DNA of 36,872 nucleotides from Acidimicrobiia bacterium (GCA_009840735.1 VXNF01000099.1:1-36872), one strand, 5' to 3'. Positions 11,119 to 20,347 are shown, counted from the stretch's first letter. The notes: generated from the sequence alone by a model not told the origin. Translations and numbers: made by a program.

Positions 11119-12356
11119 TCCTGTCCGCCGGGAGACGCCTCGATGACCGCGGCGAAGCGGGCGACCGCCTCGTCAATCTGATCCTCAGAGACCACTAGCG
11201 GAGGGGCGAATCGCACCGCGCTGGACGTCACGGCGTTGACCACGAGGCCCGCCGCCAGGCACGCGGCGGCGACCTCGCCGGCGCTGCGGCCAAGCGTCGG
11301 GTCCAACTCGGCGGCCAGCAGCAGGCCGCGCCCGCGCACGGCGGCCACGCCAGCGATCGCTTCAAGGCGGGCGCGCAGCTGGACGCCTGCGGTTTCGGCG
11401 CGGGCCGGGGCGTCCATCTCGATCATGCACTCCAGCACAGCGCGGGCCGCGGCTGTCGCCAGCGGCTGGCCCCCGAAGGTGGTGGCGTGATCGCCGGGCG
11501 CGAAGGCCCCGGCCACCCCAGCGCGCGCCCAACAGGCGCCGATGGGGACGCCGTTGCCCAACGCCTTGGCCATCGTGACCACGTCGGGCTGCACGCCGCT
11601 GTGCTGGTGGGCGAACCAGCGTCCGGTGCGGGCCAGACCGGTCTGCACCTCGTCGAACATCAGCAGCAGGCCGCGCTCGTCGCACAGTGCCCGCAGTTCC
11701 GGCAGGTAGTTCTCCGGGGGAACGTGTACGCCGCCCTCGCCCTGGATCGGCTCCACAAGGACCGCCGCGGTGCTCTCGTCGACGGCGGCGTCAACGGCGG
11801 CAACATCCGCGAACGGCACGTGACGGAACCCGGCGGGAAGCGGCTGGAACACCTCGTGCTTCTCGGGCTGGCCGGTGGCGTGGAGCGTGGCGAGCGTGCG
11901 CCCGTGGAACGACCGCAGCGCCGAGATGACCGTGTGGCGGCCCCAGCCTGCCCAGCGCCGCGCCAGCTTGATGGCGGCCTCATTGGCCTCAGCGCCGGAG
12001 TTGCAGAAGAACACCTGCCCTCCCCCGCCCAGCAGCCCGTCGAGGGTCTGAGCGACCGGACCGTTGTGCTCGGTGGCGAACAGGTTGGAGACGTGCAGCA
12101 GGCGCCGGGCTTGGGCGGCGAGGGCCTGCGCCACCTTGGGATGGCTGTGGCCGAGGCTCGTGACGGCCAGCCCCGACAGGAAGTCCAGGTACTCGCGCCC
12201 GTCGCGGTCCCACAGCCGGGCGCCTTCGCCGCGCACGAACATCACCTGCGGCGGCCCGTAGCTGGGCATGAGCGGGCAGCGCTCGGCGTCGGCGGGCGCC
12301 CCGACGGCGACAGCGTGGGGGCTCGGCTCGGCGGCTCGGCGCGACGGAGGGTTCAT
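11115..12356 (-). CDS. argD: Acetylornithine aminotransferase
   Basis: PLP-dependent class III aminotransferase converting N-acetylglutamate semialdehyde to N-acetylornithine, 413 residues. Features: NSGAEANEAAIKLAR (PLP phosphate and helix), SFHGRT, EPIQGEGGV, and LLMFDEVQTGLARTG with the cofactor Asp. The Schiff-base Lys lies in TMAKALGNGVPIGA. The ATG start forms an ATGA overlap with argB, and the end overlaps argF. Confidence 0.96.
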   Translation of the reverse strand: MNPPSRRAAEPSPHAVAVGAPADAERCPLMPSYGPPQVMFVRGEGARLWDRDGREYLDFLSGLAVTSLGHSHPKVAQALAAQARRLLHVSNLFATEHNGPVAQTLDGLLGGGGQVFFCNSGAEANEAAIKLARRWAGWGRHTVISALRSFHGRTLATLHATGQPEKHEVFQPLPAGFRHVPFADVAAVDAAVDESTAAVLVEPIQGEGGVHVPPENYLPELRALCDERGLLLMFDEVQTGLARTGRWFAHQHSGVQPDVVTMAKALGNGVPIGACWARAGVAGAFAPGDHATTFGGQPLATAAARAVLECMIEMDAPARAETAGVQLRARLEAIAGVAAVRGRGLLLAAELDPTLGRSAGEVAAACLAAGLVVNAVTSSAVRFAPPLVVSEDQIDEAVARFAAVIEASPGGQE

Positions 12357-13270
12357 TGGGCCTCCCCGGCGGTCTCTGGAGGGTCGGGGCGGATCATGGT
12401 GCCCACGCCTTCATCGGTGAAGAGTTCGAGCAGCAGCACGTGAGGCTGGGTGCCGTTCAGCAGGTGCGCCGAGCCGACGCCGCCCCGCACCGCCGCCAGG
12501 CAGGCCTCCGCTTTGGGGATCATGCCGCCCGCCACGCGCCCGTCCGCGAGGATGGCCGCCAGGTCCGCCGCCGTGACCTCTGACAGCACGCTGGCGGGGT
12601 CGGTCACGTCGGCCAGCAGGCCGGCCACGTCGGTCAGAACCACCAGCCTCTCGGCGCCCAGCGCGGCCGCCAGCGCGCCCGCCACGGTGTCGGAGTTGAT
12701 GTTGTAGGGCTGGGCACCAGCGCCCGCGCCGATCGTGGAGACGACGGGGATGTAACCCAGCTCCAGCAGGCGCTCCACGATGCCCGGATCCACCGCGTCC
12801 ACCTCGCCGACGAATCCGAGGGAGGCGTCGCGCGGCCGCGCGACGATCAGCCCGGCGTCCTCGCCGGAGACGCCCACCGCTAGGGGGGCGCGGGCGTTGA
12901 TGGAGGCCACGATGTCGCGGTTCACCTTGCCGAGGAGCACCATGCGGGCAATGTCGAGCGTCTCCGCGTCGGTGACGCGGCGTCCCGCCACGAAGGAGGG
13001 CGCCTTGCCGAGACGGCCCATGAGGTCGTCGATCTGCGGTCCGCCGCCGTGGACGATCACCGGGCGGATGCCCACCGAGTGCATTAGCAGCACGTCGCCG
13101 GCGACGGCGCGCGCCACCTCGGGGTCGCTGACGGGCACGCCCCCGAACTTGATCACCACGGTGCGCCCGGCGAAGCGCTGGATGTACGGCAGCGCCTGGG
13201 TGAGCACCTCGGCGGTTACCTGCGGTGCGGGCCGGGAGGCGCCGAGAGGAGAGTCGGCGTGCGGGTTCAT
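12353..13270 (-). CDS. argB: Acetylglutamate kinase
   Basis: Phosphorylates N-acetylglutamate, usually the arginine-inhibited step. 305 residues of the amino-acid kinase family. Motifs: VIKFGGVPVSD (about 39-49, phosphate loop), HGGGPQIDDL (substrate site), PYNINSDTVAGALA, and LTDVAGLL for ATP. The loop has GGV where many actinobacterial enzymes have GGN; E. coli also has GGV, so this is not a defect. ATG shares its A with the argJ TGA (TGATG). A long N-terminal stretch before the kinase core is typical of arginine-sensitive enzymes. Confidence 0.96.
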   Translation of the reverse strand: MNPHADSPLGASRPAPQVTAEVLTQALPYIQRFAGRTVVIKFGGVPVSDPEVARAVAGDVLLMHSVGIRPVIVHGGGPQIDDLMGRLGKAPSFVAGRRVTDAETLDIARMVLLGKVNRDIVASINARAPLAVGVSGEDAGLIVARPRDASLGFVGEVDAVDPGIVERLLELGYIPVVSTIGAGAGAQPYNINSDTVAGALAAALGAERLVVLTDVAGLLADVTDPASVLSEVTAADLAAILADGRVAGGMIPKAEACLAAVRGGVGSAHLLNGTQPHVLLLELFTDEGVGTMIRPDPPETAGEAQ

Positions 13271-14433
13271 CAGCTCGTCTTGGAGTTCTCGTCCACGTAG
13301 CCGTGGGACAGGTCGACGGTGACGATCTCGGCCTGCCCGTCGCCGATGCCCAAGTCCACATTGAGGTGAAGTCTGCGCTGGCGCATGTAGGCGGCGAGAG
13401 CGTCGGCGTCGGGGCGGGCGGGCCTGCCCTCGGCGTACACGGTGTGGTTGCCGTAGGCGATGGTGATGCGCTCGGGGTCGAACGCCACGCCCGCGGCGCC
13501 GAACTCACTGGCGATGCGCCCCCAGTAGGGGTCTTCGCCGAACCAAGAGCACTTCACGAGTTGGCAGTTGGCGCAGTCCCTGGCCGCCTTGGCGGCTTCG
13601 GCGTCGCTGGCGGCGCCGGTGACCCGCAACAGCACCGTCTTGGTGGAGCCTTCGGCGTCGTCGGCCATCTGCAGCGCCAGGTCGCCGCACGCCTCGGCCA
13701 GCGCCGCGGCGAGGGCACCGTCGGGCGCCCGCCCGGCGGCGCCGTTGGCGAGCAGCAGCACGGTGTCGTTGGTGGACTGGGCGCCGTCGACGGTGAGGCG
13801 GTTGAAGCTGCCGGCCACCGCGGCGCGCAGGACCTCCTCCAGCGCGGCGGGTTCGGCGGCGGCGTCGGTGGTGAGCACAGCCAGCATGGTGGCCATGTTC
13901 GGCTCCAGCATGGCGGCGCCCTTGGCGATGCCGCCGACGGTGAAGCCGCCGCCGGCGACGGTGACCTCCTTGGCCACGGTGTCGGTAGTCATCATGGCAA
14001 CGGCGGCCTCGCTGCCCCCGGCGGGATGCCGGGCCGCCACCACCTTGGGGATGCCCGCGGCGATGCGGTCCATCGGCAGCTCGAAGCCGATCAGGCCCGT
14101 GGAGCACACCAGCACGTGATCGCTGTGGCCGCCCAGCGACTCGGCGGTCAGTTCGCACATGCGCTCAGCGTCGGCGAGTCCCTGCCGTCCTGTCGCCGCG
14201 TTGGCGTTGCCGCTGTTGCAGATCACCGCCGCGGCCAGTCCCCCCGAACGCGCCAGGTGGCCGCGGCTGACCACCACGGGTGCGGCGGTCATCCTGTTGG
14301 ATGTGAACACGCCCGCGGCGGCCACCGGTGTTGCGTCGGCGGTCGCCACGATCGCCATGTCCAGGGCCCCGGAGGGCTTGATTCCGCCAGACCGGCCTGC
14401 CGCCACGAACCCGTCCACGGAGGTGACGCTCAC
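13270..14433 (-). CDS. argJ: Glutamate N-acetyltransferase / amino-acid acetyltransferase
   Basis: Bifunctional ArgJ recycles acetyl from N-acetylornithine to glutamate, giving the cyclic acetyl route. 387 residues from GTG 14433, which overlaps the argC stop as GTGA; the longer frame upstream is not used. Autocleavage site: KGAAMLEPNMATML at 171-184, with Ala181-Thr182 as the expected scissile bond and Thr182 as nucleophile. No argA or argE lies in the window. That fits the cyclic pathway, though whether this ArgJ is mono- or bifunctional cannot be read from sequence alone. Confidence 0.96.
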   Translation of the reverse strand: MSVTSVDGFVAAGRSGGIKPSGALDMAIVATADATPVAAAGVFTSNRMTAAPVVVSRGHLARSGGLAAAVICNSGNANAATGRQGLADAERMCELTAESLGGHSDHVLVCSTGLIGFELPMDRIAAGIPKVVAARHPAGGSEAAVAMMTTDTVAKEVTVAGGGFTVGGIAKGAAMLEPNMATMLAVLTTDAAAEPAALEEVLRAAVAGSFNRLTVDGAQSTNDTVLLLANGAAGRAPDGALAAALAEACGDLALQMADDAEGSTKTVLLRVTGAASDAEAAKAARDCANCQLVKCSWFGEDPYWGRIASEFGAAGVAFDPERITIAYGNHTVYAEGRPARPDADALAAYMRQRRLHLNVDLGIGDGQAEIVTVDLSHGYVDENSKTS

Positions 14434-15452
14434 GGGTACACCCCCACGGTGGCGAGGCCGGTGGTCTCCTCGAGGCCGCACAGCAGGTTGGCGCACTGCA
14501 CCGCCTGCCCCGAGGCGCCCTTGCCCAAGTTGTCGAGCGCGCAGAGCGCCATAACCCAGCCGGTGCGGGCGTCGAACCGGGCGGTGAGGTGGGCGCTGTT
14601 GGCGCCGAGAGTGGCCTTGGTGGACGGCGGGCTCTCACGCACCGTCACGAACGGCTCGGCGGCGTAGGCCTCGGCGAGCAGCGTCAGCAGATCATCGGTG
14701 TCGGCGACGCCGGCGGGGCGGGCGTAGCAGGTCGCCAGGATGCCGCGGTTCATGGGCGCTAGGTGGGGGGTGAACAGCACCCCAGCCCCGGTGGCCTGTT
14801 CGATCTCCGGCGTGTGGCGATGGTCGAGCAGGCCATAGGCGACGAAGTCCTCGTCCACGGCGCAGAAGCTGGTGTGCGGCTTCGCCGGGCGGCCCGCGCC
14901 GGAGACACCGCTGGCCGCGTCCACGATCACGCCGTGCGGTTCGATGGCCCCGGCTCGAACGAGCGGCGCCAGCGCCAGCGCCGCCGCCGTCGGATAGCAG
15001 CCCGGCGCGGCCACCGCAGCGGCGCCCCCGAAGGTGTCGCGGAACAGCTCCGGCAGCCCGTAGGCGAAAGCGTCCAGATGTTCGGGGGCTTGGTGGGGCT
15101 GGCCGTACCACTGCTCGTAGACGGCGGGATCGCGCAACCGGAAGTCGGCTGCCAAGTCGACGACTCTGGCGCCGGTGTCGGCGTCGAGCAGCGTCGGGAC
15201 GAACCGCTGCGAGGCACCGTGGGGCAGGGCGAAGAAGACGACGTCGGCGCCAGCGACGCGTTCGGGCTCATAGCCGCTGAAGGCGAGATCGGGATAGGCG
15301 ACCCCGAGGCTGGGGTAGAGGTCTCCCACGGCCACGCAGGCCTGGGAGTCGCCGGTCGCTGTCACCACGGTCATCGCCGGATGCGCGGCCAGGATGCGCA
15401 ACAGCTCCGCCCCGGTGAAACCCGACGCCCCGACGATCGCCACAGATAGCAC
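14430..15452 (-). CDS. argC: N-acetyl-gamma-glutamyl-phosphate reductase
   Basis: NADPH-dependent reduction of N-acetylglutamyl phosphate, 340 residues, first gene of the operon. Rossmann loop GASGFTGAELLR (8-19). The catalytic Cys152 is in the motif APGCYPTA. HTSFCAVDEDF and HLAPMNRG lie in the catalytic domain. The start is GTG 15450-15452, only 6 nt after a perfect TATAAT, with no room for a Shine-Dalgarno, so the mRNA is probably leaderless. Confidence 0.96.
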   Translation of the reverse strand: MLSVAIVGASGFTGAELLRILAAHPAMTVVTATGDSQACVAVGDLYPSLGVAYPDLAFSGYEPERVAGADVVFFALPHGASQRFVPTLLDADTGARVVDLAADFRLRDPAVYEQWYGQPHQAPEHLDAFAYGLPELFRDTFGGAAAVAAPGCYPTAAALALAPLVRAGAIEPHGVIVDAASGVSGAGRPAKPHTSFCAVDEDFVAYGLLDHRHTPEIEQATGAGVLFTPHLAPMNRGILATCYARPAGVADTDDLLTLLAEAYAAEPFVTVRESPPSTKATLGANSAHLTARFDARTGWVMALCALDNLGKGASGQAVQCANLLCGLEETTGLATVGVYP

Positions 15453-15458
15453 GACGAG

Positions 15459-15487
15459 ATTATACTGACTATTGCATTAGTATGCAA
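15459..15487 (-). promoter_or_regulatory. argC promoter with overlapping ArgR operator palindrome
   Basis: Minus strand: -35 TTGCAT (15482-15487), 17-bp spacer, -10 TATAAT (15459-15464), then 6 nt to the GTG of argC. The -35 and spacer lie in a perfect palindrome TTGCATACTAATGCAA (15472-15487). It resembles the roughly 18-bp imperfect palindromes bound by ArgR. Binding here would block RNA polymerase directly. ArgR is encoded six genes downstream in the same operon. Confidence 0.75.
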
Positions 15488-15529
15488 CCACGGCCTGCGG
15501 GCAGCCCGGTCGGGCGCCGGACGGCTTGG

Positions 15530-17914
15530 TCAGTCGCGCAGCGCGGCGCCGGCGACCTCGGCCGCGGCGATGCAGGCGGCTCGGATCTCGCCCACCTCGG
15601 CGTCGGTGAGGGTGCGGTCGGCAGCCTGGAGGCGCAGACGCCAGGCCAGGCTGCGGCAACCGGCGCCGAGCCGGTCTGGGTCGCGGAACACGTCGAAGAG
15701 ACGGAGCCACGCGAGTGACTCGCCGGCCGCTCGGCGCAGCGCAGCCTCGACTGTCGCCGCCGGCACCGGCTCGCCGACCACGAAGGCTAGGTCGATGTCG
15801 CTGGAGGGGAAGCGACTGGGCTGGCGGTAGCGGGGACTGTCGATGTGGGCCTCCAGCAGCCGGCCCAGGTCGCACTCCAGCCAGGCGACCCGCTCGGCGA
15901 TGTCGAAGGCCGCCGTCACGGCCGGGTCGATCTCGCCTAGGACTCCGAGGGTCTGGCCTCCGGAGACCAGCACGGCCGAGCGGGTGGGGTGCATCCCTGC
16001 GGTGGCCTCGTTGCGGACCTCGATCCCCGCGAATCCCATGGCGCGGCACAGACGTTCCCACAGCGCCGCAGCCGCGGGCGCCTCACAGCCGGCTAGCGCC
16101 GCCGCCAGGCAGTCGCTCTCGGCGGGAAGCTCGCCGTCGCCGGAGGCATGGACGTGGCCGACCTCAAACAGCGCCACGCCGGGCTGGCGGCGGGCGGCGT
16201 TGTAGGCCACGGCCTTCAGCAGCCCCGGCCGCAGCGAGGTGCGCATGATCGACTCCTCGGCCACGAGCGGGTTGGTGACGGTGATGCCGTCCGGCGGCAG
16301 GCCACAGCGCTCCAGGTCGCCCGGCGCCAGGAAGGGCAGCGGCATGGCCTCCGTCAGCCCGAAGCCCGCCAGCGCCTCCTGCACCCGGCGGCGACCGCGC
16401 TGGCGGGACGTCAGACCGCCGGGGTGGGGCGACTTGGGCACCGTCCGGGCGATGCGGCTGTAGCTCCAAAGCCGACCGACCTCCTCGATCACGTCGATCT
16501 CCGTGGCGGTGTCGAGGCGCCACGACGGCACCGTCACGTCCCAGACCTCGCCGGGGTAGCTGCGAGGAGCGGCTGCAGGAGGCACCTCGGCGGCGGCGAT
16601 CCCGAAGCCGATGGGCTCCAGGCAGGCGAGCATCTCCGCTGCTGTGAGGCAGGTTCCCAGAATGGCGTTGACCCGCCCGGTGCGCACCCGCACCGTCGGG
16701 CGCGGCGGCAGATGGCCGTGCGCCTGCACCAGCTCCGGCGCCAGGGCTACCCCCCCAGGGGCGGCCAGCTCGGCGAAGCGCTCCAGCGCCCAGGGAGCGA
16801 TCTCGGGGTCCACCCCGGCCTCGAAGCGGGCGGAGGCCTCGCTGCGCAGACCCAGGCGACGCGACGTGCGGGCGATGTCGGTCGGGTTCCACCAGGCGGC
16901 CTCCAGCAGCACCGTCTCGGTGGCTTCGGAGATCTCCGTCGAGGCGCCGCCCATCACCCCGGCGATGCCGATGGGCACCTCGGCGGAGTCCACGATCACC
17001 CCGTCGCCCGCGTGCAGGGTGCGCGCCGCGCCGTCGAGCGTCTCGACCTGCTCCCCCTCGGCGGCCCGGCGCACTCCCAGCGCCCCGCCGGGCACCAAGT
17101 CGGCGTCGAAGGCGTGCGACGGCTGGCCGACCTCCAGCATCACGTAGTTGGAGAGGTCCACCACGAAGTTGATCGGGCGCATCCCCAGGGCCAGCAGGCG
17201 CCGACCGATGAGCGGCGGCGTGCGGGCGCCGGCGGCGTTGCGCAGCAGGCGCACGCTGAAGTGCCCGCATAGGTCCGGCGCCAGGATCTCCACCCTGACC
17301 GACTCCCCCGCCGGCGCGCCCACGGTCCCCACCTGCGGCTCCGGCAGCTCGAACGGCAGGCCGCGGCGGGCCGCTAGGTCGCGCGCCACGCCCACCACCG
17401 ACAGGGCGTCGGGACGGTTGGGGTTGACTTCGAGATCGAACAGCACGTCGCCGGCCACACCGAGGGCCGCGGTTAGGTCCTCGCCCAGCTCCAGGTCGCC
17501 CGGCAGGATCATGATGCCTTCGGCGTCGGTGCCCATCTCCAACTCAGCCGCCGAGCAGATCATTCCTTCCGAGTGCTGCCCGCGCATGCGTCGGCGGCCG
17601 ATCTCGAGGCCGTTCGGCATGGTGGTGCCCACGGTGGCGAGGGGCACTAGGTCGCCGACGGCCATGTTGAAGGCACCGCAGCAGACCTGCCGCAGATCGC
17701 CGTCGCCTGCGTCCACGTCCACGAGCTGGATCCGGTCGGCGTCGGGATGGGGCCGCAGCCCGGCCACCCTTGCCACGACGATGCCGTCCGACACCGCAGC
17801 GAAGGTGGCCATGCTCTCGACCGCCAAGCCCAGGTCGGAGAGGTCTTCGGCTATGGCCTCCGGCGCACCTTCGATCGGCGCGAACTCGCGCAGCCACGAC
17901 AGCAGAACCTTCAT
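15530..17914 (-). CDS. pheT: Phenylalanine--tRNA ligase beta subunit
   Basis: Large subunit of the alpha2-beta2 PheRS, 794 residues, normal length. An OB-fold tRNA-binding domain (about 40-150, PHPDADRIQLVDVDAG) comes first. The B3/B4 editing region, the NPNRPDALSVVGVARDLA segment (about 160-185), B5, and a C-terminal ferredoxin-fold anticodon-binding domain (about 700-794, from SPRYRQPSRFPSSDID) follow. ATG shares its A with the pheS TGA (TGATG), so subunits are translationally coupled. About 40 bp separate its stop from the argC operator, and I see no clear terminator. Confidence 0.97.
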   Translation of the reverse strand: MKVLLSWLREFAPIEGAPEAIAEDLSDLGLAVESMATFAAVSDGIVVARVAGLRPHPDADRIQLVDVDAGDGDLRQVCCGAFNMAVGDLVPLATVGTTMPNGLEIGRRRMRGQHSEGMICSAAELEMGTDAEGIMILPGDLELGEDLTAALGVAGDVLFDLEVNPNRPDALSVVGVARDLAARRGLPFELPEPQVGTVGAPAGESVRVEILAPDLCGHFSVRLLRNAAGARTPPLIGRRLLALGMRPINFVVDLSNYVMLEVGQPSHAFDADLVPGGALGVRRAAEGEQVETLDGAARTLHAGDGVIVDSAEVPIGIAGVMGGASTEISEATETVLLEAAWWNPTDIARTSRRLGLRSEASARFEAGVDPEIAPWALERFAELAAPGGVALAPELVQAHGHLPPRPTVRVRTGRVNAILGTCLTAAEMLACLEPIGFGIAAAEVPPAAAPRSYPGEVWDVTVPSWRLDTATEIDVIEEVGRLWSYSRIARTVPKSPHPGGLTSRQRGRRRVQEALAGFGLTEAMPLPFLAPGDLERCGLPPDGITVTNPLVAEESIMRTSLRPGLLKAVAYNAARRQPGVALFEVGHVHASGDGELPAESDCLAAALAGCEAPAAAALWERLCRAMGFAGIEVRNEATAGMHPTRSAVLVSGGQTLGVLGEIDPAVTAAFDIAERVAWLECDLGRLLEAHIDSPRYRQPSRFPSSDIDLAFVVGEPVPAATVEAALRRAAGESLAWLRLFDVFRDPDRLGAGCRSLAWRLRLQAADRTLTDAEVGEIRAACIAAAEVAGAALRD

Positions 17915-18939
17915 CAGAACTGCTCCAGGAATCTCGAGTCGTTGGTCCAGAGGTCGCGCAGGTCGTCGATGCTGTAGCGGAGCATGGCGAGGCGGTCGAT
18001 GCCGAACCCGAAGGCGAACCCGCTCCAGCGCTCGGGGTCCAAGCCGCAGACCTCCAGCACCGACGGGTGAACCATGCCGCTGCCGCCGAGTTCGAGCCAG
18101 GTGCCGTCGGGGCGCTGCACGTCGAACTCGGCGGAGGGCTCGGTGAACGGGAAGTAGGAAGGGCGCAGCCGGGACGTGAAGCCCGGACCGAAGTAGGCCG
18201 TCGTGAACGTCTCGATGGCGCCCGCTAGGTCGCCGAGCGTGATGCCCTCGTCCACGACGAGCCCTTCGATCTGGTGAAAGACCGGCATGTGGGTGGCATC
18301 GGCGGTGTCCTGGCGGTAGCAGCGGCCCGGCGCCACGACGTACAGCGGCGGCGACTGGCGCTGCATGACCCGGACCTGCACCGGCGACGTGTGGGTGCGC
18401 AGCAGCGTGCTGCCGGGCGGGCCGTGATCCACGTACAGGGTGTCGTACATGTCACGGGCCGGGTGGCCGGGCGGGAAGTTGAGCGCCCCGAAGTTGTGCC
18501 ATTCGGTCTCGATCTCGGGACCCTCCGCCACGGTGTAGCCCATGGCGCAGAACACGTCCTCGAGGCGACGCTGCGTCTGGCTGATGACGTGCAGCCGCCC
18601 GACGGGCGGACGTTCGGGCAGTTCGGTGAGGTCGAGGCGCTCGGCCTCGAGTTGCCGGCGGCGCTCGGCCGCCCGCAGTTCGTCGAGGCGGGCCTCGTAG
18701 CGCGCCGCCACCTCGGCCAACGCCTCGCTGAGGGCGCGTCCGGCCGCCGGGCGATCCTCCGGCGCCAACGACCCCACTCGGCGGCGCAGGCCTGTCAGGG
18801 GGGCGCCCTTGCCGAGCAGGTCGGGGCGCGCGGCGGTGAGTTCGGCGACGGTGTCGGCGGCAGTGAGGGCAGCGACGGCGTCGGTGGCCAGGCCGCGGGC
18901 CTCAGCCACCAGCGCGCTCGCGGTCTCCTCAGCAGTCAT
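17914..18939 (-). CDS. pheS: Phenylalanine--tRNA ligase alpha subunit
   Basis: Catalytic class II subunit, 341 residues. An N-terminal coiled-coil arm (about 1-105) is followed by HNFGALNFPPGHPARDMYDT. Motif 2 lies around PGRCYRQDTADATHMPVFHQIEG, and motif 3 is FGFGIDRLAMLRYSIDDLR near the end. Starts at ATG 18939. The 97 bp upstream, before the methyltransferase gene, contain a dispersed-repeat-like segment (18977-19007). Confidence 0.97.
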   Translation of the reverse strand: MTAEETASALVAEARGLATDAVAALTAADTVAELTAARPDLLGKGAPLTGLRRRVGSLAPEDRPAAGRALSEALAEVAARYEARLDELRAAERRRQLEAERLDLTELPERPPVGRLHVISQTQRRLEDVFCAMGYTVAEGPEIETEWHNFGALNFPPGHPARDMYDTLYVDHGPPGSTLLRTHTSPVQVRVMQRQSPPLYVVAPGRCYRQDTADATHMPVFHQIEGLVVDEGITLGDLAGAIETFTTAYFGPGFTSRLRPSYFPFTEPSAEFDVQRPDGTWLELGGSGMVHPSVLEVCGLDPERWSGFAFGFGIDRLAMLRYSIDDLRDLWTNDSRFLEQF

Positions 18940-18976
18940 CCGGTCTGACCCTCAGGCCGCGGGCGGGGTGGCCGAG

Positions 18977-19007
18977 CACTGGATCCCGGCCCCGACTGGT
19001 ATGACGG
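18977..19007 (-). repeat. Dispersed-repeat-like palindromic segment (VIPAKAGIQ type)
   Basis: The minus strand resembles the intergenic repeat whose usual form is CGTCATTCC...GGAATCCAGTG and which translates as VIPAKAGIQ. Here it translates as VIPVGAGIQ. It lies in the gap between pheS and the upstream methyltransferase. Only one copy is in the window, so repeat status cannot be confirmed, and the stem is imperfect. Confidence 0.35.
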
Positions 19008-19036
19008 ATCGAACCGAACCGGGGGCGCGGCGAGGA

Positions 19037-19870
19037 TCATCGGCCGTGGGCCGCCTCGGCCTGAGGCGCCTCGCAGCGACGGCGGCGCTGGACCTCGAAG
19101 CAGAGCACGGCGGCGGCGGCCCCCACGTTGAGCGACTCGGCCAACCCCGCCAGCGGGACATGTACCCAGTCGTCGATCTGCTCGGCCAGCGAGGCGGGCA
19201 GACCGTGTGACTCGTTTCCGACGACGAGCGCCAACGGCGCGGACAGGTCGGCCCGGTCGAACGGACAACCCCGACCGGCAGCGGCGCCCACGGCCCGCAG
19301 GCCCCGCCCCCGCAGCCCCTCGAGGGCTGTTATCGGGTCTTGCGCCAGCGCCGGGGGCAGCCGGAAGATCGACCCGGCCGAAGCCCGAACCGCCTTCGGG
19401 CCGTACGGGTCGGCAGACTCGCCGGCGAAGATCACCGCGCCGGCGCCAGCGGCCTCCGCGCAGCGCAGCAGCGTGCCGGCGTTGCCGGGGTCGGCCACCG
19501 AGACCGCCACGAGGACGAAGCTGGCCGCACCGGCCGGGGCGTCACCGCCGGCGGCGGCAGCGGGTCGCTCGACGACAGCGAGCAGCGGCTGCGGGGTCAC
19601 CGAGGCGCCGACCTTGGCGAGTGCCCCTGCCTCGACCTCGAGGCGCGTCGCACCCGCCGCGGCCAACCGGTCCCCCAGGCACCGTGCTTCCTCGTCGGCC
19701 CGTGCCGTCTCGATGTAGACCTGCCGTATCGCCAGACCAGCGGCGGAAGCCTCGGCGGCGAGGGTCGACCCCTCCACGAGGAACACCCCGTCGGCCCGCC
19801 GAGCGGCCGCCGAGCGCGCCAAGCGACGCAGCCCCGCCAGACGCGGTCGCGCAGCGGTCAACGCCGCCAC
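19037..19870 (-). CDS. SpoU/TrmH-family RNA 2'-O-methyltransferase (TsnR-like)
   Basis: SPOUT-fold enzyme transferring methyl from S-adenosylmethionine to a ribose 2'-OH, probably in 23S rRNA. 277 residues. An N-terminal substrate-binding domain (about 1-105) precedes the trefoil-knot motifs PGNAGTLLRC (128-137, with Asn130 and Arg136), VVGNESHGL (216-224) and ESLNVGAAAAVL (245-256). GTG start. It lies between rplT and pheS, exactly where mycobacteria carry tsnR, which supports a ribosomal RNA target. RlmB or tRNA TrmH specificity cannot be excluded. Confidence 0.9.
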   Translation of the reverse strand: MAALTAARPRLAGLRRLARSAAARRADGVFLVEGSTLAAEASAAGLAIRQVYIETARADEEARCLGDRLAAAGATRLEVEAGALAKVGASVTPQPLLAVVERPAAAAGGDAPAGAASFVLVAVSVADPGNAGTLLRCAEAAGAGAVIFAGESADPYGPKAVRASAGSIFRLPPALAQDPITALEGLRGRGLRAVGAAAGRGCPFDRADLSAPLALVVGNESHGLPASLAEQIDDWVHVPLAGLAESLNVGAAAAVLCFEVQRRRRCEAPQAEAAHGR

Positions 19871-19941
19871 GCCGCCATCCCCGCCGCGGTCACTGCCCTG
19901 TCAACTCCGCCGAATCGCCGCCCGCCGTGCAGCGGGGCAGC

Positions 19942-20319
19942 TCAGGACCCGCGGGGCGAATCACCGGCGCGGGCGCCGTCCGCTAGCCGCACGAGCGCGG
20001 CGAAGGAATCAGGGTCGCGAACCGCCATGTCGGCGAGGGCCTTGCGGTTCACCTCCACGCCGGCGGTGCGGAGTCCGGCCATGAACGTGCTGTAGGTGGC
20101 GCCGTGCTGGCGGCACCCGGCGTTGATCCGCTGGATCCACAGCCGGCGCATCTCGCCCTTGCGCGCCCGGCGGTCCCGGAACGCGTACTGGCCCGAGTGC
20201 ATGAGCTGCTCGTTGGCGCCGCGCCAGGTGCGGCTCTTGTTGCCGTAGTAGCCCTTGGCGCGCGCCAAGGTGGCCTTGCGCCGCTTGCGGGCTGGAACGG
20301 ATCGTCTGGCTCTGGCCAT
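19942..20319 (-). CDS. rplT: 50S ribosomal protein L20
   Basis: Primary 23S-binding assembly protein, 125 residues. Typical basic N-terminal arm ([22 protein letters not shown]) and core [26 protein letters not shown]. The C-terminal tail ([13 protein letters not shown]) is slightly longer than usual. Third gene of infC-rpmI-rplT on the minus strand. Confidence 0.98.
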   Translation of the reverse strand: MARARRSVPARKRRKATLARAKGYYGNKSRTWRGANEQLMHSGQYAFRDRRARKGEMRRLWIQRINAGCRQHGATYSTFMAGLRTAGVEVNRKALADMAVRDPDSFAALVRLADGARAGDSPRGS

Positions 20320-20347
20320 CTCCTGCCTCCCGGGTGCCGAGACCCTC

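Noticed and set aside
12353-13270. Apparent loss of the Asn in the KYGGNA loop of acetylglutamate kinase
   Set aside because: The E. coli enzyme also has GGV at this place, so activity is not in doubt.
15488-15529. Possible terminator between pheT and argC (GCCC-GACC-GGGC)
   Set aside because: Only a 4-bp stem and no T-tract; too weak to call.
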